Shown here: positions 57,234 through 64,000 of the stretch, piece by piece
How positions within the stretch are numbered: the first letter of the stretch is position 1
Layout of the letters: each line of letters opens with the position of its first letter
Virus record (IMG/VR): IMGVR_UViG_3300009499_000001
Span: 1 to 64,000 of that record
Direction: 5' to 3' (one strand)
Length of the DNA: 64,000 nucleotides
From: a virus
The notes under the pieces: generated by a model
What the model saw: only the letters and a program-made list of their open reading frames with translations
Database searches by the model: none
Told to the model about the DNA's origin: nothing
Program-made: the position numbers and the translations under genes

Positions 57234-57479
57234 TCAAAAGCCGCCAGCGACGAAGCCCTGGAACGTGGCGACGTGGTAGTAGATCCCAGGGACCACTTCT
57301 GGCTCGCTCGTAACCTCTGTGCAAACCCGACCACTGATCCCGCTATCGTCCGGGAACAAAGAACCGATTGCGGGAAGACCTGTGCTGTCGTCATCGGTGA
57401 CGAACAACTGTGTGCCGAAGGTCATCTTGCCCGTCTCCCTCTCTTCCCGGCTTCCCTTGATTTCCTGTCCTGCTGCCAT
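57234..57479 (-). CDS. Small virion protein, tandem duplicate A, 81 aa
   Basis: Start MAAGQEIKGSREERETG at 57479. QEIKGSR near the start and PEVVPGIYYHVATFQGFVA at the end repeat those of the neighbour at 57505 (QEIKGSR ... PEVIPGVWFITCLYRAFVA). The middles differ. Probably a small tail or decoration subunit. Confidence 0.65.
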   Translation of the reverse strand: MAAGQEIKGSREERETGKMTFGTQLFVTDDDSTGLPAIGSLFPDDSGISGRVCTEVTSEPEVVPGIYYHVATFQGFVAGGF

Positions 57480-57504
57480 AGATTCACTCCTCTCACATGG
57501 TGGA

Positions 57505-57768
57505 TCACGAGTAGGCGACGAAGGCGCGGTACAGGCAGGTGATGAACCACACACCTGGAATCACTTCAGGACTCTTCTGAACGCTGACGCACCGTAGTTC
57601 AGCAAGGGTGCTTGCCCCCGTCTCGCCATGATCGGAGGTGAAGTCGCTCGCCGTCGCCGGGGCATCTGCCGCGGCCAGCGCGACGAAGAGACGCTGGCCG
57701 CGCAAGAATTTCCCCCCCGTCCATTTCTTGCGGCTGCCCTTGATTTCCTGGTTGTCTGCGACTGCCAT
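57505..57768 (-). CDS. Small virion protein, tandem duplicate B, 87 aa
   Basis: MAVADNQEIKGSRKKWTGGK at the start, then FLRGQRLFVALAAADAPA, and a C-terminus PEVIPGVWFITCLYRAFVAYS-like shared with duplicate A. Complete, with no frameshift. Function unknown. Confidence 0.65.
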   Translation of the reverse strand: MAVADNQEIKGSRKKWTGGKFLRGQRLFVALAAADAPATASDFTSDHGETGASTLAELRCVSVQKSPEVIPGVWFITCLYRAFVAYS

Positions 57769-57793
57769 TGGTTCACTCCTGTAAGGCGCAGGG

Positions 57794-58060
57794 TCATGCG
57801 TACGCTTCAGGCTGAATCAAAGTGATCGTCACCTGGAGGCTGCCGTCGTCGTTCTGCTTGCGGCGGGGATTCCGGAGGACCCGCGGCGTCAGCAGCGCAC
57901 TGGGCGAGTCCACGTCGTTCAGGTCCACAGCATCCCCCCGGGCCGGGATCAGATTCGCCGCATCGTCCTCGGGGACGTTGTAGACGCGCGTGTAGAGCTG
58001 GCCGATCTTGATCGCCCGTTGCTGCCGCTTCGGGATGTCCTCATAGTCCTGGAGGTCCAC
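57794..58060 (-). CDS. Small virion protein, 88 aa
   Basis: GTG start at 58060 (MDLQDYEDIPKRQQRAIKIG) with AAGG about 10 bases upstream. Soluble, with a basic N-terminal helix and VLRNPRRKQNDDGSLQVTIT near the end. No family recognised. Confidence 0.55.
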   Translation of the reverse strand: MDLQDYEDIPKRQQRAIKIGQLYTRVYNVPEDDAANLIPARGDAVDLNDVDSPSALLTPRVLRNPRRKQNDDGSLQVTITLIQPEAYA

Positions 58061-58085
58061 TACGGGCCTGCCTTAATGGCTTCGG

Positions 58086-58439
58086 CTACGCCGCGTTCGA
58101 GTCGTGGTTCTGATACCACGCATTAGCCGTGCAGACGACGAGAGCACACTCGCCGCGCGTGAGCGTGATTGTGTCCATGCCCAACCCGCCGCCGCCGAAG
58201 CCTGCGGTGACAACGACGGTCAGATTGTTGGCCCCGCGGTTCGCGCAGAGGAGCTTGCAGCCCTTGACTTGGTCACCTGCGGCCGGCAACGTGACCGCGA
58301 CGGCGCCGTCGGTCGTGTCCACCTCCACGATCCGATGGCCTCGGACCTGCCACACGGTCAGCGTGAGGGTGGCGGTCACGGCCAACGTGCCAATGGCAAG
58401 GGCTTGCTGTTCTCTCGCCAGTTCATTGTGACTCGGCAT
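58086..58439 (-). CDS. Small beta-rich virion protein, tandem duplicate C, 117 aa
   Basis: Shares with 58555-58917 the order TLTV..., VTLPAA, GCKLLCANRGANNLTVVVTA, a Gly-rich turn (GFGGGGLG), TITL and a final Trp-Tyr. Likely a beta-sandwich, perhaps a decoration or fibre-tip subunit. Function not known. Confidence 0.65.
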   Translation of the reverse strand: MPSHNELAREQQALAIGTLAVTATLTLTVWQVRGHRIVEVDTTDGAVAVTLPAAGDQVKGCKLLCANRGANNLTVVVTAGFGGGGLGMDTITLTRGECALVVCTANAWYQNHDSNAA

Positions 58440-58554
58440 GTCTCGTTACTCCTTCAGTTCGGCCACCTGGGCGCGGTCTGCGGCACCGCGCAGCGCGCCG
58501 GGTCCAAGCCGATCCCGATGTCCTCAACGGTCAGTGCGACCCGGCACCAATTGC

Positions 58555-58917
58555 TTACTGGTCGCCGGCCGCGGCAACCTCTCCGCCGGCGTACCAACGA
58601 GTTCCGTCGCAAAAGACATCCATGAACCCGCCGCACCCGATGGTGGCGTAGTCGTAGCTCTCCCCCCCGGCCCCGAACCCGGCCGCGACAAGCACGCTCA
58701 CGCCGTTCGCCCCGTACGCACAGATTCGCCGACACACGTTCTTGAGCGCGGCTGAGGCCGCCGGGAGGGTCAGTTCAACGTCCGCGGAGGCGGTGTTGAC
58801 GATGATGACGGGGAAGTTCAGAACCTCCCTCACTGTCAACGTGGCGGTGGCCGTTTTGGTGAGCACGCTCCTGAGGGCCTCGTCTCGTTTCGGGATCAAA
58901 GTCTGGCTGCCTGGCAT
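58555..58917 (-). CDS. Small beta-rich virion protein, tandem duplicate D, 120 aa
   Basis: Pattern as in duplicate C: ATLTVREV, LTLPAA, CRRICAYGANGVSVLVAAGF, GAGGESYDYATI, VFCDGTRWY. Its ATG has GGAAGGAGCAGG upstream, directly after a terminator-like hairpin, so it may be expressed strongly or by partial readthrough. The 115 bases to duplicate C contain no supported gene. Confidence 0.65.
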   Translation of the reverse strand: MPGSQTLIPKRDEALRSVLTKTATATLTVREVLNFPVIIVNTASADVELTLPAASAALKNVCRRICAYGANGVSVLVAAGFGAGGESYDYATIGCGGFMDVFCDGTRWYAGGEVAAAGDQ

Positions 58918-58932
58918 CTTCCTGCTCCTTCC

Positions 58933-58971
58933 AAAAAAGAGCCCTCCCGACCTCTGCGCAGGTAGAGAGGG
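58933..58971 (-). terminator. Rho-independent terminator
   Basis: Minus strand: CCCTC...ACCT pairs with AGGT...GAGGG around the loop GCGCAG, then CTCTTTTTT. The stem has small internal bulges. It lies between the 59041 and 58555 genes and would lower expression of everything downstream to the polyvalent gene. Confidence 0.6.
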
Positions 58972-59040
58972 TTTGGTTTCTCTCGCAAGTCGCCGGTGCG
59001 TAGCCGGTCGCTTGCTGGCCTTACTTACTTGTCTGAGTCC

Positions 59041-59643
59041 TTATCCTTTGATGTCGCACAGCACCTGGATGCCGTCGAGCTGAGCAATGGTGCCAACCGC
59101 CCCGCCGGTGTCGTTGGTGACAACGCGAATGAACACCCGTATGATCCGGCCAGCAAGCAATCCCGATTCGTCGATGTCGGCAGTTGCCAAGGCCCAGCTA
59201 TCAGTCACGTCGGTCGGAGTAAACGCGGATAGCAGATCGCTGCCGGCGCCGCCCTGCTGGTCGGACTTGTAGACCTCGCAACTCGCGGTGGTGGAGTCGG
59301 TAGCGGCCCCGACGGACTCCTGCTGATACCATCGCACCTTCACATCGCCTGCGGCGACGTACTCTGCCGGCAGGGCGAAGTCGAACATCAGCGTGTCCGT
59401 CTTGGTGTTGCCGGTGGCGGCCTCACCGTCAATCGTGAGCGTACCCGTCCCGAAGCCGCCGCTTGTGAGGTTGAATAGCCCCGCCCCGCCGGTGGCGTCA
59501 ATCACGCTCCCATCATCATTGCGAAGGTCGCCCACGGGGATCGCGTAAGCGGCCAGGGCGTTCTCGGCCATCTTGCTACGCGCGATGGCCGCGTCGTCCC
59601 TGACGTTTACGTTGGCAATTTGTAACAGGCTCGATCCCGACAT
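59041..59643 (-). CDS. Virion protein, 200 aa
   Basis: MSGSSLLQIANVNVRDDAAI at the start, a helix-then-beta layout: residues 1-40 helical, 60-195 beta-rich (GFGTGTLTIDGEAATGN; IIRVFIRVVTNDTGGAVG). Jelly-roll-like composition. A head-decoration or fibre protein is likely. Ends just before the terminator. Confidence 0.6.
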   Translation of the reverse strand: MSGSSLLQIANVNVRDDAAIARSKMAENALAAYAIPVGDLRNDDGSVIDATGGAGLFNLTSGGFGTGTLTIDGEAATGNTKTDTLMFDFALPAEYVAAGDVKVRWYQQESVGAATDSTTASCEVYKSDQQGGAGSDLLSAFTPTDVTDSWALATADIDESGLLAGRIIRVFIRVVTNDTGGAVGTIAQLDGIQVLCDIKG

Positions 59644-59733
59644 TTGGTCACCTTTCTTTCTTATCTCGCTGGTTCGCCGGAAGACCTGGGCGCATGTTGT
59701 GTGAGGCGTTGCCTGTCATGCTCGTCGTCGCTC

Positions 59734-60033
59734 TCACCAAATCTCACCCCAGATGCCGGACAGGTCACTGCCGCCAGCTACCCGCTTTACTTGCACGGCC
59801 TTATCCCGGATATAGATGTCATCATCGGTGATGACCGTGGCCGCAGGGAGGCGAGACCACGTGCTGCCTCCATCGGCTGACCAAAACCCTGCAACCGCCC
59901 CTTCATTTATCAGGCGCGCGTGGCGGAATGTGCGCGCGGGTCCCTGAGTGGCGATGACCTCAACGGCGGTGTCGGCCGTCGTGGCCTTGGCCGTCGTCCC
60001 GGAAGTCACTTTGATTGTCGCTGGCGCTGGCAT
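59734..60033 (-). CDS. Small beta-rich virion protein, 99 aa
   Basis: MPAPATIKVTSGTTAKATTA, then SADGGSTWSRLPAATVIT and DDIYIRDKAVQVKRV suggest a small beta-sandwich of the kind seen in tail/head-completion proteins. The 90 bases to the next gene downstream hold nothing clear. Function unknown. Confidence 0.6.
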   Translation of the reverse strand: MPAPATIKVTSGTTAKATTADTAVEVIATQGPARTFRHARLINEGAVAGFWSADGGSTWSRLPAATVITDDDIYIRDKAVQVKRVAGGSDLSGIWGEIW

Positions 60034-60051
60034 TGCAGTATTCCTTTCACG

Positions 60052-61350
60052 CTACGTTGAGTACGTCCACTCGCTCATCTGCGGATCCGCGGAGGGTTGC
60101 ACGTCCGAGCGGTCGGCGTTGTATCCCAAGTTCTTGGGCCGGTCGGCCAGGTCGCGGCGGATGCTGGCCAGCAGCAACCCCCCGACTTGCCGCCCGGCAA
60201 CGCGTTCGGCGTTCTCCTGGCAGTACAGCTTCCATTCCTTCCCGCAAGTCCCGTGCTTCCATTGCTCGGCAATCGCCTTTGCGGCCTGGACGATGGCCAT
60301 GGCGTGCTTCTGGCCCCCGAGCGGATAGTCGTTGTCGTTGACCAACTCGGCCGCCTCCGCCCGGTAGGGGTAGTACAGGGTGAGGTCCGCGTCCGGCACG
60401 GGATACCACATCGCACACGATCGCTGGCCCGTCGCCAGAACATGCGTCTTGGGCAGGATGGCGTAGTACAACGGCGTCCCGGCCTCATTCTCGCTGGCCG
60501 TCTTGAGCACGCGGATGTTCTCGTAGGTGGTTCGCTCGATCTTGGTTCGGCCCAAGCCGGCATCGGGGGCGAACCGGAAGTCGCCGCGCATCTCCCCGAA
60601 GTCCGCTGGCAGATCGGTGGTGTCGTCGGCCGTTGTGACCGCCAACGTGGCGTCGGGGTGCATAAAGGTCCAAGGCCACTCGGCGAGGAACGTCAGATAG
60701 CCGCGGTTCGCGATCTTCTTGCACTCGGCGAGGGCATCCCCCGTTGGCGCAGCCGTGTTCTTGAGAGACCTCCCCACTTCTTCCCAGATGTTTTGGAAGG
60801 TGAAGATCAGTGTGCCGGGCGCCGTCGGCGTACCCAGCATCGTATCGGTGATCCAGAACGTCTCGCCGTCGTAGACGATTTCGAGGACGTACTGGTAGGT
60901 GAGGTCGGCGGCCGGGTCGGTGAACGAATACTGATAGACGCCCGTGGCGGTCATGGTCAGGGCGGTGCCGTCAGCCACCACCAACGGCGTTATGGTTCCC
61001 GCGCTCGCGTACGTCGTGTACCCGCTGGAATCGACGGTGGTAGCCAAGTCGGAATCGCTGTAGAGGGCGAAGGTCGTGGTCGTCAGCACGTCGACGTAGT
61101 AGTTGTTGCCGTTCAACTGCGTCATCCCGACGACAGCGCTGATGTTGACGAATTGGCCGTCGGAGTAGCCGTGCGCGGCGGCTGTCGTAATGACGCAGGG
61201 GTCCGCCTTGGTGGCGGCATTGGCTGTGGCGTTGCTGAGATCCGTCCGGGTGACGCCGTAGGTTCCCCCCTGGTTCGACAGCTTCACGGACGTCATGTCC
61301 GTGGCAACGCCGCCTACTTTGAACGATTCGGCAATCGTGGTTGTACTCAT
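60052..61350 (-). CDS. Head-tail adaptor-like protein with N-terminal FCCH-type domain
   Basis: 432 residues. Residues 50-105 (CVITTAAAHGYSDGQFVNIS, then NGNNYYVDVLTTTTFALY) match the small FCCH-like domain of many phage virion proteins. Residues 185-400 resemble podovirus adaptor/tail-tubular-A proteins: ECKKIANRGYLTFLAEWPW, TDLPADFGEM, a YPVPDADLTLYYPYRAEAAE strand and a closing helix with HAMAIVQAAKAIAEQ. The fusion makes it longer than usual adaptors. It should sit below portal. Confidence 0.65.
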   Translation of the reverse strand: MSTTTIAESFKVGGVATDMTSVKLSNQGGTYGVTRTDLSNATANAATKADPCVITTAAAHGYSDGQFVNISAVVGMTQLNGNNYYVDVLTTTTFALYSDSDLATTVDSSGYTTYASAGTITPLVVADGTALTMTATGVYQYSFTDPAADLTYQYVLEIVYDGETFWITDTMLGTPTAPGTLIFTFQNIWEEVGRSLKNTAAPTGDALAECKKIANRGYLTFLAEWPWTFMHPDATLAVTTADDTTDLPADFGEMRGDFRFAPDAGLGRTKIERTTYENIRVLKTASENEAGTPLYYAILPKTHVLATGQRSCAMWYPVPDADLTLYYPYRAEAAELVNDNDYPLGGQKHAMAIVQAAKAIAEQWKHGTCGKEWKLYCQENAERVAGRQVGGLLLASIRRDLADRPKNLGYNADRSDVQPSADPQMSEWTYST

Positions 61351-61354
61351 GCCA

Positions 61355-62845
61355 TTACCTGGTTATCACATGCCGCTCAATTTGGAGGTTCTTGATCGTG
61401 GTCGCGGTCGCAAGCACATCCGCAGCGCCCTCCAGGCTGTCCGTGGACAACACATAATCGCTGGTGTCGCCGGTTTTGGTCATCAGGTTCGAGAGGACCG
61501 TTCCGTCAGGAACCTCGGTGGTCATGTCGGCGTTGTTGGCAACGGCGGTTTTCATCAGGTGATCGAGATTGAGGGCAACTAGGGCATCGTTAGCCTCGGA
61601 TTCGATTTCAGCTTTCGCAGCAGCGGTGAAGCCACCGATGGTGCCCGAGAGGTTGCCGTAGATGCCGACGCCGGTGCCGTGGGGCGCAAGGCTGATGGCA
61701 TTTGCATTGGCCGCGACCGCAGTTGCCCTGATCCCGACACCACCTACTGAGCCACCTTGGCATTGGAAGCCCGCGCCGGACAGCCCAGCCTCGGTATAGA
61801 TGCCGGCGTTCGTGCCGCCACCCTGGCAGTGCATACCGATTCCGCTGACGCTGACAAAGTAGGCACCCTTGCCTTCGTTGCTGCCCGAACTGCCATACAG
61901 ACCATGACCGAAGTTGCCCCCCTTGGCTCGTAGGCCCGCGCCTGTGCCGCCCGATGTGGGATCGCCTTCGAGGTACATGCCGTTGCCGTCGCCGTCTTGG
62001 GCAGTGCCGCGGATGCCGTCTCCTGAGGTGCTGCCACCTTGAGCGTACAAGCCGTGGCCAGTTGCTCCACCCAGGGTGTAGATGCCCTCGCCGGTGCCGT
62101 TGCCGGCAATCTCCAAACCGTGACCGTTGCCGCCGGTGCTCTTGGCAATGACCGCGCTGCCGGCGCTGTTCTGAATGTCGAGTTGTTTGAGCTTGAGCGT
62201 GGCGTTGTTGCCGCTGATGGCTTGGCCGCCGATATGGGTGAGGTCGGCGGTGACAGCCGTTGCGGTGGCCCAAGCGCTGTCCCCGTGCGACTCCAAGGCT
62301 GTGAGAAGGGTGGAGGCTGTCCCGGCGGCGTCGGGTACTGTCGTGTTGGCACTATCTGTCCCACGCATGGCAGTCGTGGGGATGGCGTCGATGAGTAGGT
62401 CCAGCCGACCACCATCAGCCCACTCCGTTTGCACCAGGCCGTCATACGGGTCGAGGTCGGTCAGCGGGATCACTGCGTCGGTCTCGGCGCAGTTGGTCGC
62501 TCCGCTGATCGAGACCAGCAAGCTCTTGGCGCTGGCGACGGCCAACCTGGCATCGGCAAGTTGAATCTCGTACACGCCCGGATGGTTGGTCGCATCCACC
62601 TCCTTGAACCGGCACTTGGTGGCCGTTGGGGCGGCGTAGGTGCCGAGAGTGGCTATCGTCTCGATGGTCGAGCCGGCCTGGGTGTACGCGGTCGCAGTGG
62701 CTTCGTTGTCGGCGATGGTGGAGATGATGAGGCCAGCGCTGGCGCTCGTCAGGCCGGTCAGCCCTGCCCCGGTGGTCACCGAGGAGTTGAGAATCTTCAC
62801 TCGGAGGATGACGCTGCCCTGCCCGCGTTTGTAACTGATGAGCAC
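61355..62845 (-). CDS. Tail fibre/BppU-like receptor-binding protein
   Basis: 496 residues. The N-terminal 140 residues (TTGAGLTGLTSASAGLIIST, then FKEVDATNHPGVYEIQLADA) are a BppU-like beta domain common in tail fibres. A stretch of about ten glycine-rich repeats follows (about 235-415), e.g. GEGIYTLGGATGHGLYAQGG and GNGMYLEGDPTSGG, forming a beta-helix or collagen-like stalk. The C-terminus is helical. Good candidate for host attachment. Confidence 0.75.
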   Translation of the reverse strand: MLISYKRGQGSVILRVKILNSSVTTGAGLTGLTSASAGLIISTIADNEATATAYTQAGSTIETIATLGTYAAPTATKCRFKEVDATNHPGVYEIQLADARLAVASAKSLLVSISGATNCAETDAVIPLTDLDPYDGLVQTEWADGGRLDLLIDAIPTTAMRGTDSANTTVPDAAGTASTLLTALESHGDSAWATATAVTADLTHIGGQAISGNNATLKLKQLDIQNSAGSAVIAKSTGGNGHGLEIAGNGTGEGIYTLGGATGHGLYAQGGSTSGDGIRGTAQDGDGNGMYLEGDPTSGGTGAGLRAKGGNFGHGLYGSSGSNEGKGAYFVSVSGIGMHCQGGGTNAGIYTEAGLSGAGFQCQGGSVGGVGIRATAVAANANAISLAPHGTGVGIYGNLSGTIGGFTAAAKAEIESEANDALVALNLDHLMKTAVANNADMTTEVPDGTVLSNLMTKTGDTSDYVLSTDSLEGAADVLATATTIKNLQIERHVITR

Positions 62846-63675
62846 TAGGCTGCCCCTTGCATTGAGATTGTCCCGCCGGCCATGCGCCTACGGGTATAGT
62901 GTGGGAACGGCCCACCCGCTGCTGCCCCCGCCATCACCGCCCCATAGAAGTAGCTCCGCCGCCGCTGTGTGATGATGCCCCAGGGGTCTTCGTGGTTCTC
63001 TTTTACCTGTTCGTCTGTCCAAGCTCCCGCGACGATGAGAGCGAAGCCAACGCGACCGGACAAATAGAGGCTTGGGCTTAAATCGCCAATGCGACCAATT
63101 GAGACTCGGTTGACTCCAGCAGGCGTTCTACTTGTGGCATTCGTGCCCTTGTTGCCACCATTCAGAAAAACCGCACGGGAGTCCGCAGCGTATTCGATCC
63201 CACAAAGATGAGCCCAAGTATTGAGAGTAATTCTCGCCGTACTCTGCGCCGCTCCTATACCAACTCCATCCCAGGCCCTAAACTCGGCAAACGGCGGACC
63301 ATCATTGCTGAAACCAAGCCACCAGAAGTGTACACCATCTGTACTCTTGGCGATGCTGACAACAGCTTGATCTATCCAGTTGGCATTGCTTTGTGCCAAT
63401 GCTGCAAGGGTAAACGGAGGAGCGGTGACTGGGGCGGCATCCCGCTCAGCATACTGGCTGGCCGCATCGTTAAACGACAGTGCAGGACCAAATAGTGAAT
63501 CAGCCCAGGTGGGGTTGTTGGCCCCTCCGGGGAAATCAAGGTCGTAGCCCGGATCGCCAACGTTTGTCAGGGCCAATCCGGCAACCCAGAATGGCCAAAG
63601 CACGAAACGCCGACCGGCTATCAGCGGATGCCCTTTGCGGTATCCCGGACACCAGATTGACGGTTTCGGGTTCAT
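62845..63675 (-). CDS. LamG/concanavalin-like lectin-fold protein
   Basis: 276 residues. After a hydrophobic lead (FVLWPFWVAGLAL), SLFGPALSFNDAASQYAERD and FTLAALAQSN begin a LamG-type jelly roll: STDGVHFWWLGFSND, LNTWAHLCGIEY, RAVFLNGGNKGTNATSRTPA, NRVSIGRIGD. Ends with EDPWGIITQRRRSYFYG, a tail seen in virion lectin-fold proteins. Likely a sugar-binding fibre or decoration protein. Confidence 0.7.
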   Translation of the reverse strand: MNPKPSIWCPGYRKGHPLIAGRRFVLWPFWVAGLALTNVGDPGYDLDFPGGANNPTWADSLFGPALSFNDAASQYAERDAAPVTAPPFTLAALAQSNANWIDQAVVSIAKSTDGVHFWWLGFSNDGPPFAEFRAWDGVGIGAAQSTARITLNTWAHLCGIEYAADSRAVFLNGGNKGTNATSRTPAGVNRVSIGRIGDLSPSLYLSGRVGFALIVAGAWTDEQVKENHEDPWGIITQRRRSYFYGAVMAGAAAGGPFPHYTRRRMAGGTISMQGAA

Positions 63676-64000
63676 CAGCTCGCCAGGGGGATCGTCGCCG
63701 TCCTGAACTTGACCGTCACGGCCAACTCTTGGCCGCTGTCATTCCACACGGCCAGCTTGAAGTCGCCGTAAGCTGCGGGGTCGATGGAGAACCGCTTGTA
63801 CACGTGATCGTTCTGGATCGGCGTCACGGTGAACGCCCACGCGGTCTTTTGGGCCGGTTCCTCGGAGTTGCTGGGATCGGCACTGCCCAACACGTACACC
63901 GTTGCGTCGCCGCTGATCGCACCGGTATTGTCCTCGTAGAAGTCGATGCCCACTTCGCATGTGGCCTTGCCGGTGAGGTCAGTCAGATCCCCCGTCTCGG
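63675..64000 (-). CDS. Virion protein, truncated by right window edge
   Basis: 107 codons are open from the right edge to a stop at 63675; the frame (ETGDLTDLTGKATCEVGIDF...) shows no need for the GTG at 63953, so the real start lies beyond 64000. Beta-rich (GDATVYVLGSADPSN; RFSIDPAAYGDFKLAVWND), of head/tail-protein style. Function unknown. Confidence 0.6.
   Translation of the reverse strand, partial: ETGDLTDLTGKATCEVGIDFYEDNTGAISGDATVYVLGSADPSNSEEPAQKTAWAFTVTPIQNDHVYKRFSIDPAAYGDFKLAVWNDSGQELAVTVKFRTATIPLAS

Noticed and set aside
58440-58554. Degraded third copy of the small beta protein between duplicates C and D
   Set aside because: A frame with NWCRVALTVEDIGIG reads well for about 30 residues but does not match the duplicates' pattern and lacks a start.
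1-64000. Major capsid protein, scaffold, tape measure or DNA polymerase in this window
   Set aside because: I looked for them among all long minus-strand genes and could not support any assignment; capsid genes probably lie beyond the window edges.

Overview
The window is a 64 kb piece of a GC-rich temperate tailed phage, most likely podovirus-like. It carries both terminase subunits, a portal protein, a head-tail adaptor-like protein, several fibre- or lectin-like virion proteins, a tyrosine integrase and one 4,252-residue polyvalent protein; no tape-measure or tail-tube gene was recognised. Almost every gene is on the minus strand in tightly packed, often ATGA-overlapping order. Only a cargo/integration block at 33.7-37.1 kb is on the plus strand. 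The host is not shown directly. A planctomycete-like bacterium is my tentative guess, from the zinc-ribbon membrane cargo protein at 34.2 kb and the style of the beta-rich virion proteins.

Layout in the direction of minus-strand transcription (right to left): 64.0-51.3 kb, virion proteins (edge-truncated gene, lectin-like protein, BppU-like fibre, adaptor, small tandem-duplicated beta proteins, an acidic-repeat protein, a beta-helix protein and a coiled-coil protein). 51.3-38.5 kb, the polyvalent protein (adenine methyltransferase, Strawberry-notch-type helicase, zincin, LPD38-like C-terminus), with a candidate overprinted gene in its linker. 38.5-37.1 kb, lipoprotein/membrane genes (lysis candidates) and a duplicated gene pair. 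37.1-33.7 kb (plus strand), integrase, a site matching the 3' half of tRNA-Lys(CTT), and a cargo operon. 33.7-32.5 kb, two divergent ribbon-helix-helix regulators, a promoter, an initiator-like tRNA and several hairpins. 32.5-26 kb, small Cys-rich and coiled-coil proteins. 26-17 kb, recombination (SMC-like ATPase, exonuclease, RecT) and modification genes (DUF1064, Dam, ArsR, radical SAM, C5 methyltransferase, PAPS-reductase-like). 17-9 kb, HNH, 3D-domain protein, Gp37/Gp68, ASCH-like, RuvC, a putative replication initiator with an internal iteron array, and tRNA-His. 9-0 kb, HNH, terminase small subunit, a terminase large subunit split over two genes, and portal.

The tRNA 3' half lies beside the integrase and phage genes continue on both sides, so this looks like an attP in an unintegrated genome, not a prophage end. 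No major capsid or scaffold gene was recognised. Portal runs off toward the left edge and virion genes enter from the right edge, so a circular map with the capsid genes in the missing piece fits best (inference).

Most conspicuous are the codon-biased overprinted frame in the linker of the giant protein, iterons inside the putative initiator gene, the split terminase, the initiator-like tRNA, the divergent ribbon-helix-helix pair in place of a CI/Cro switch, and a recurrent family of N-terminal zinc-knuckle plus coiled-coil proteins.
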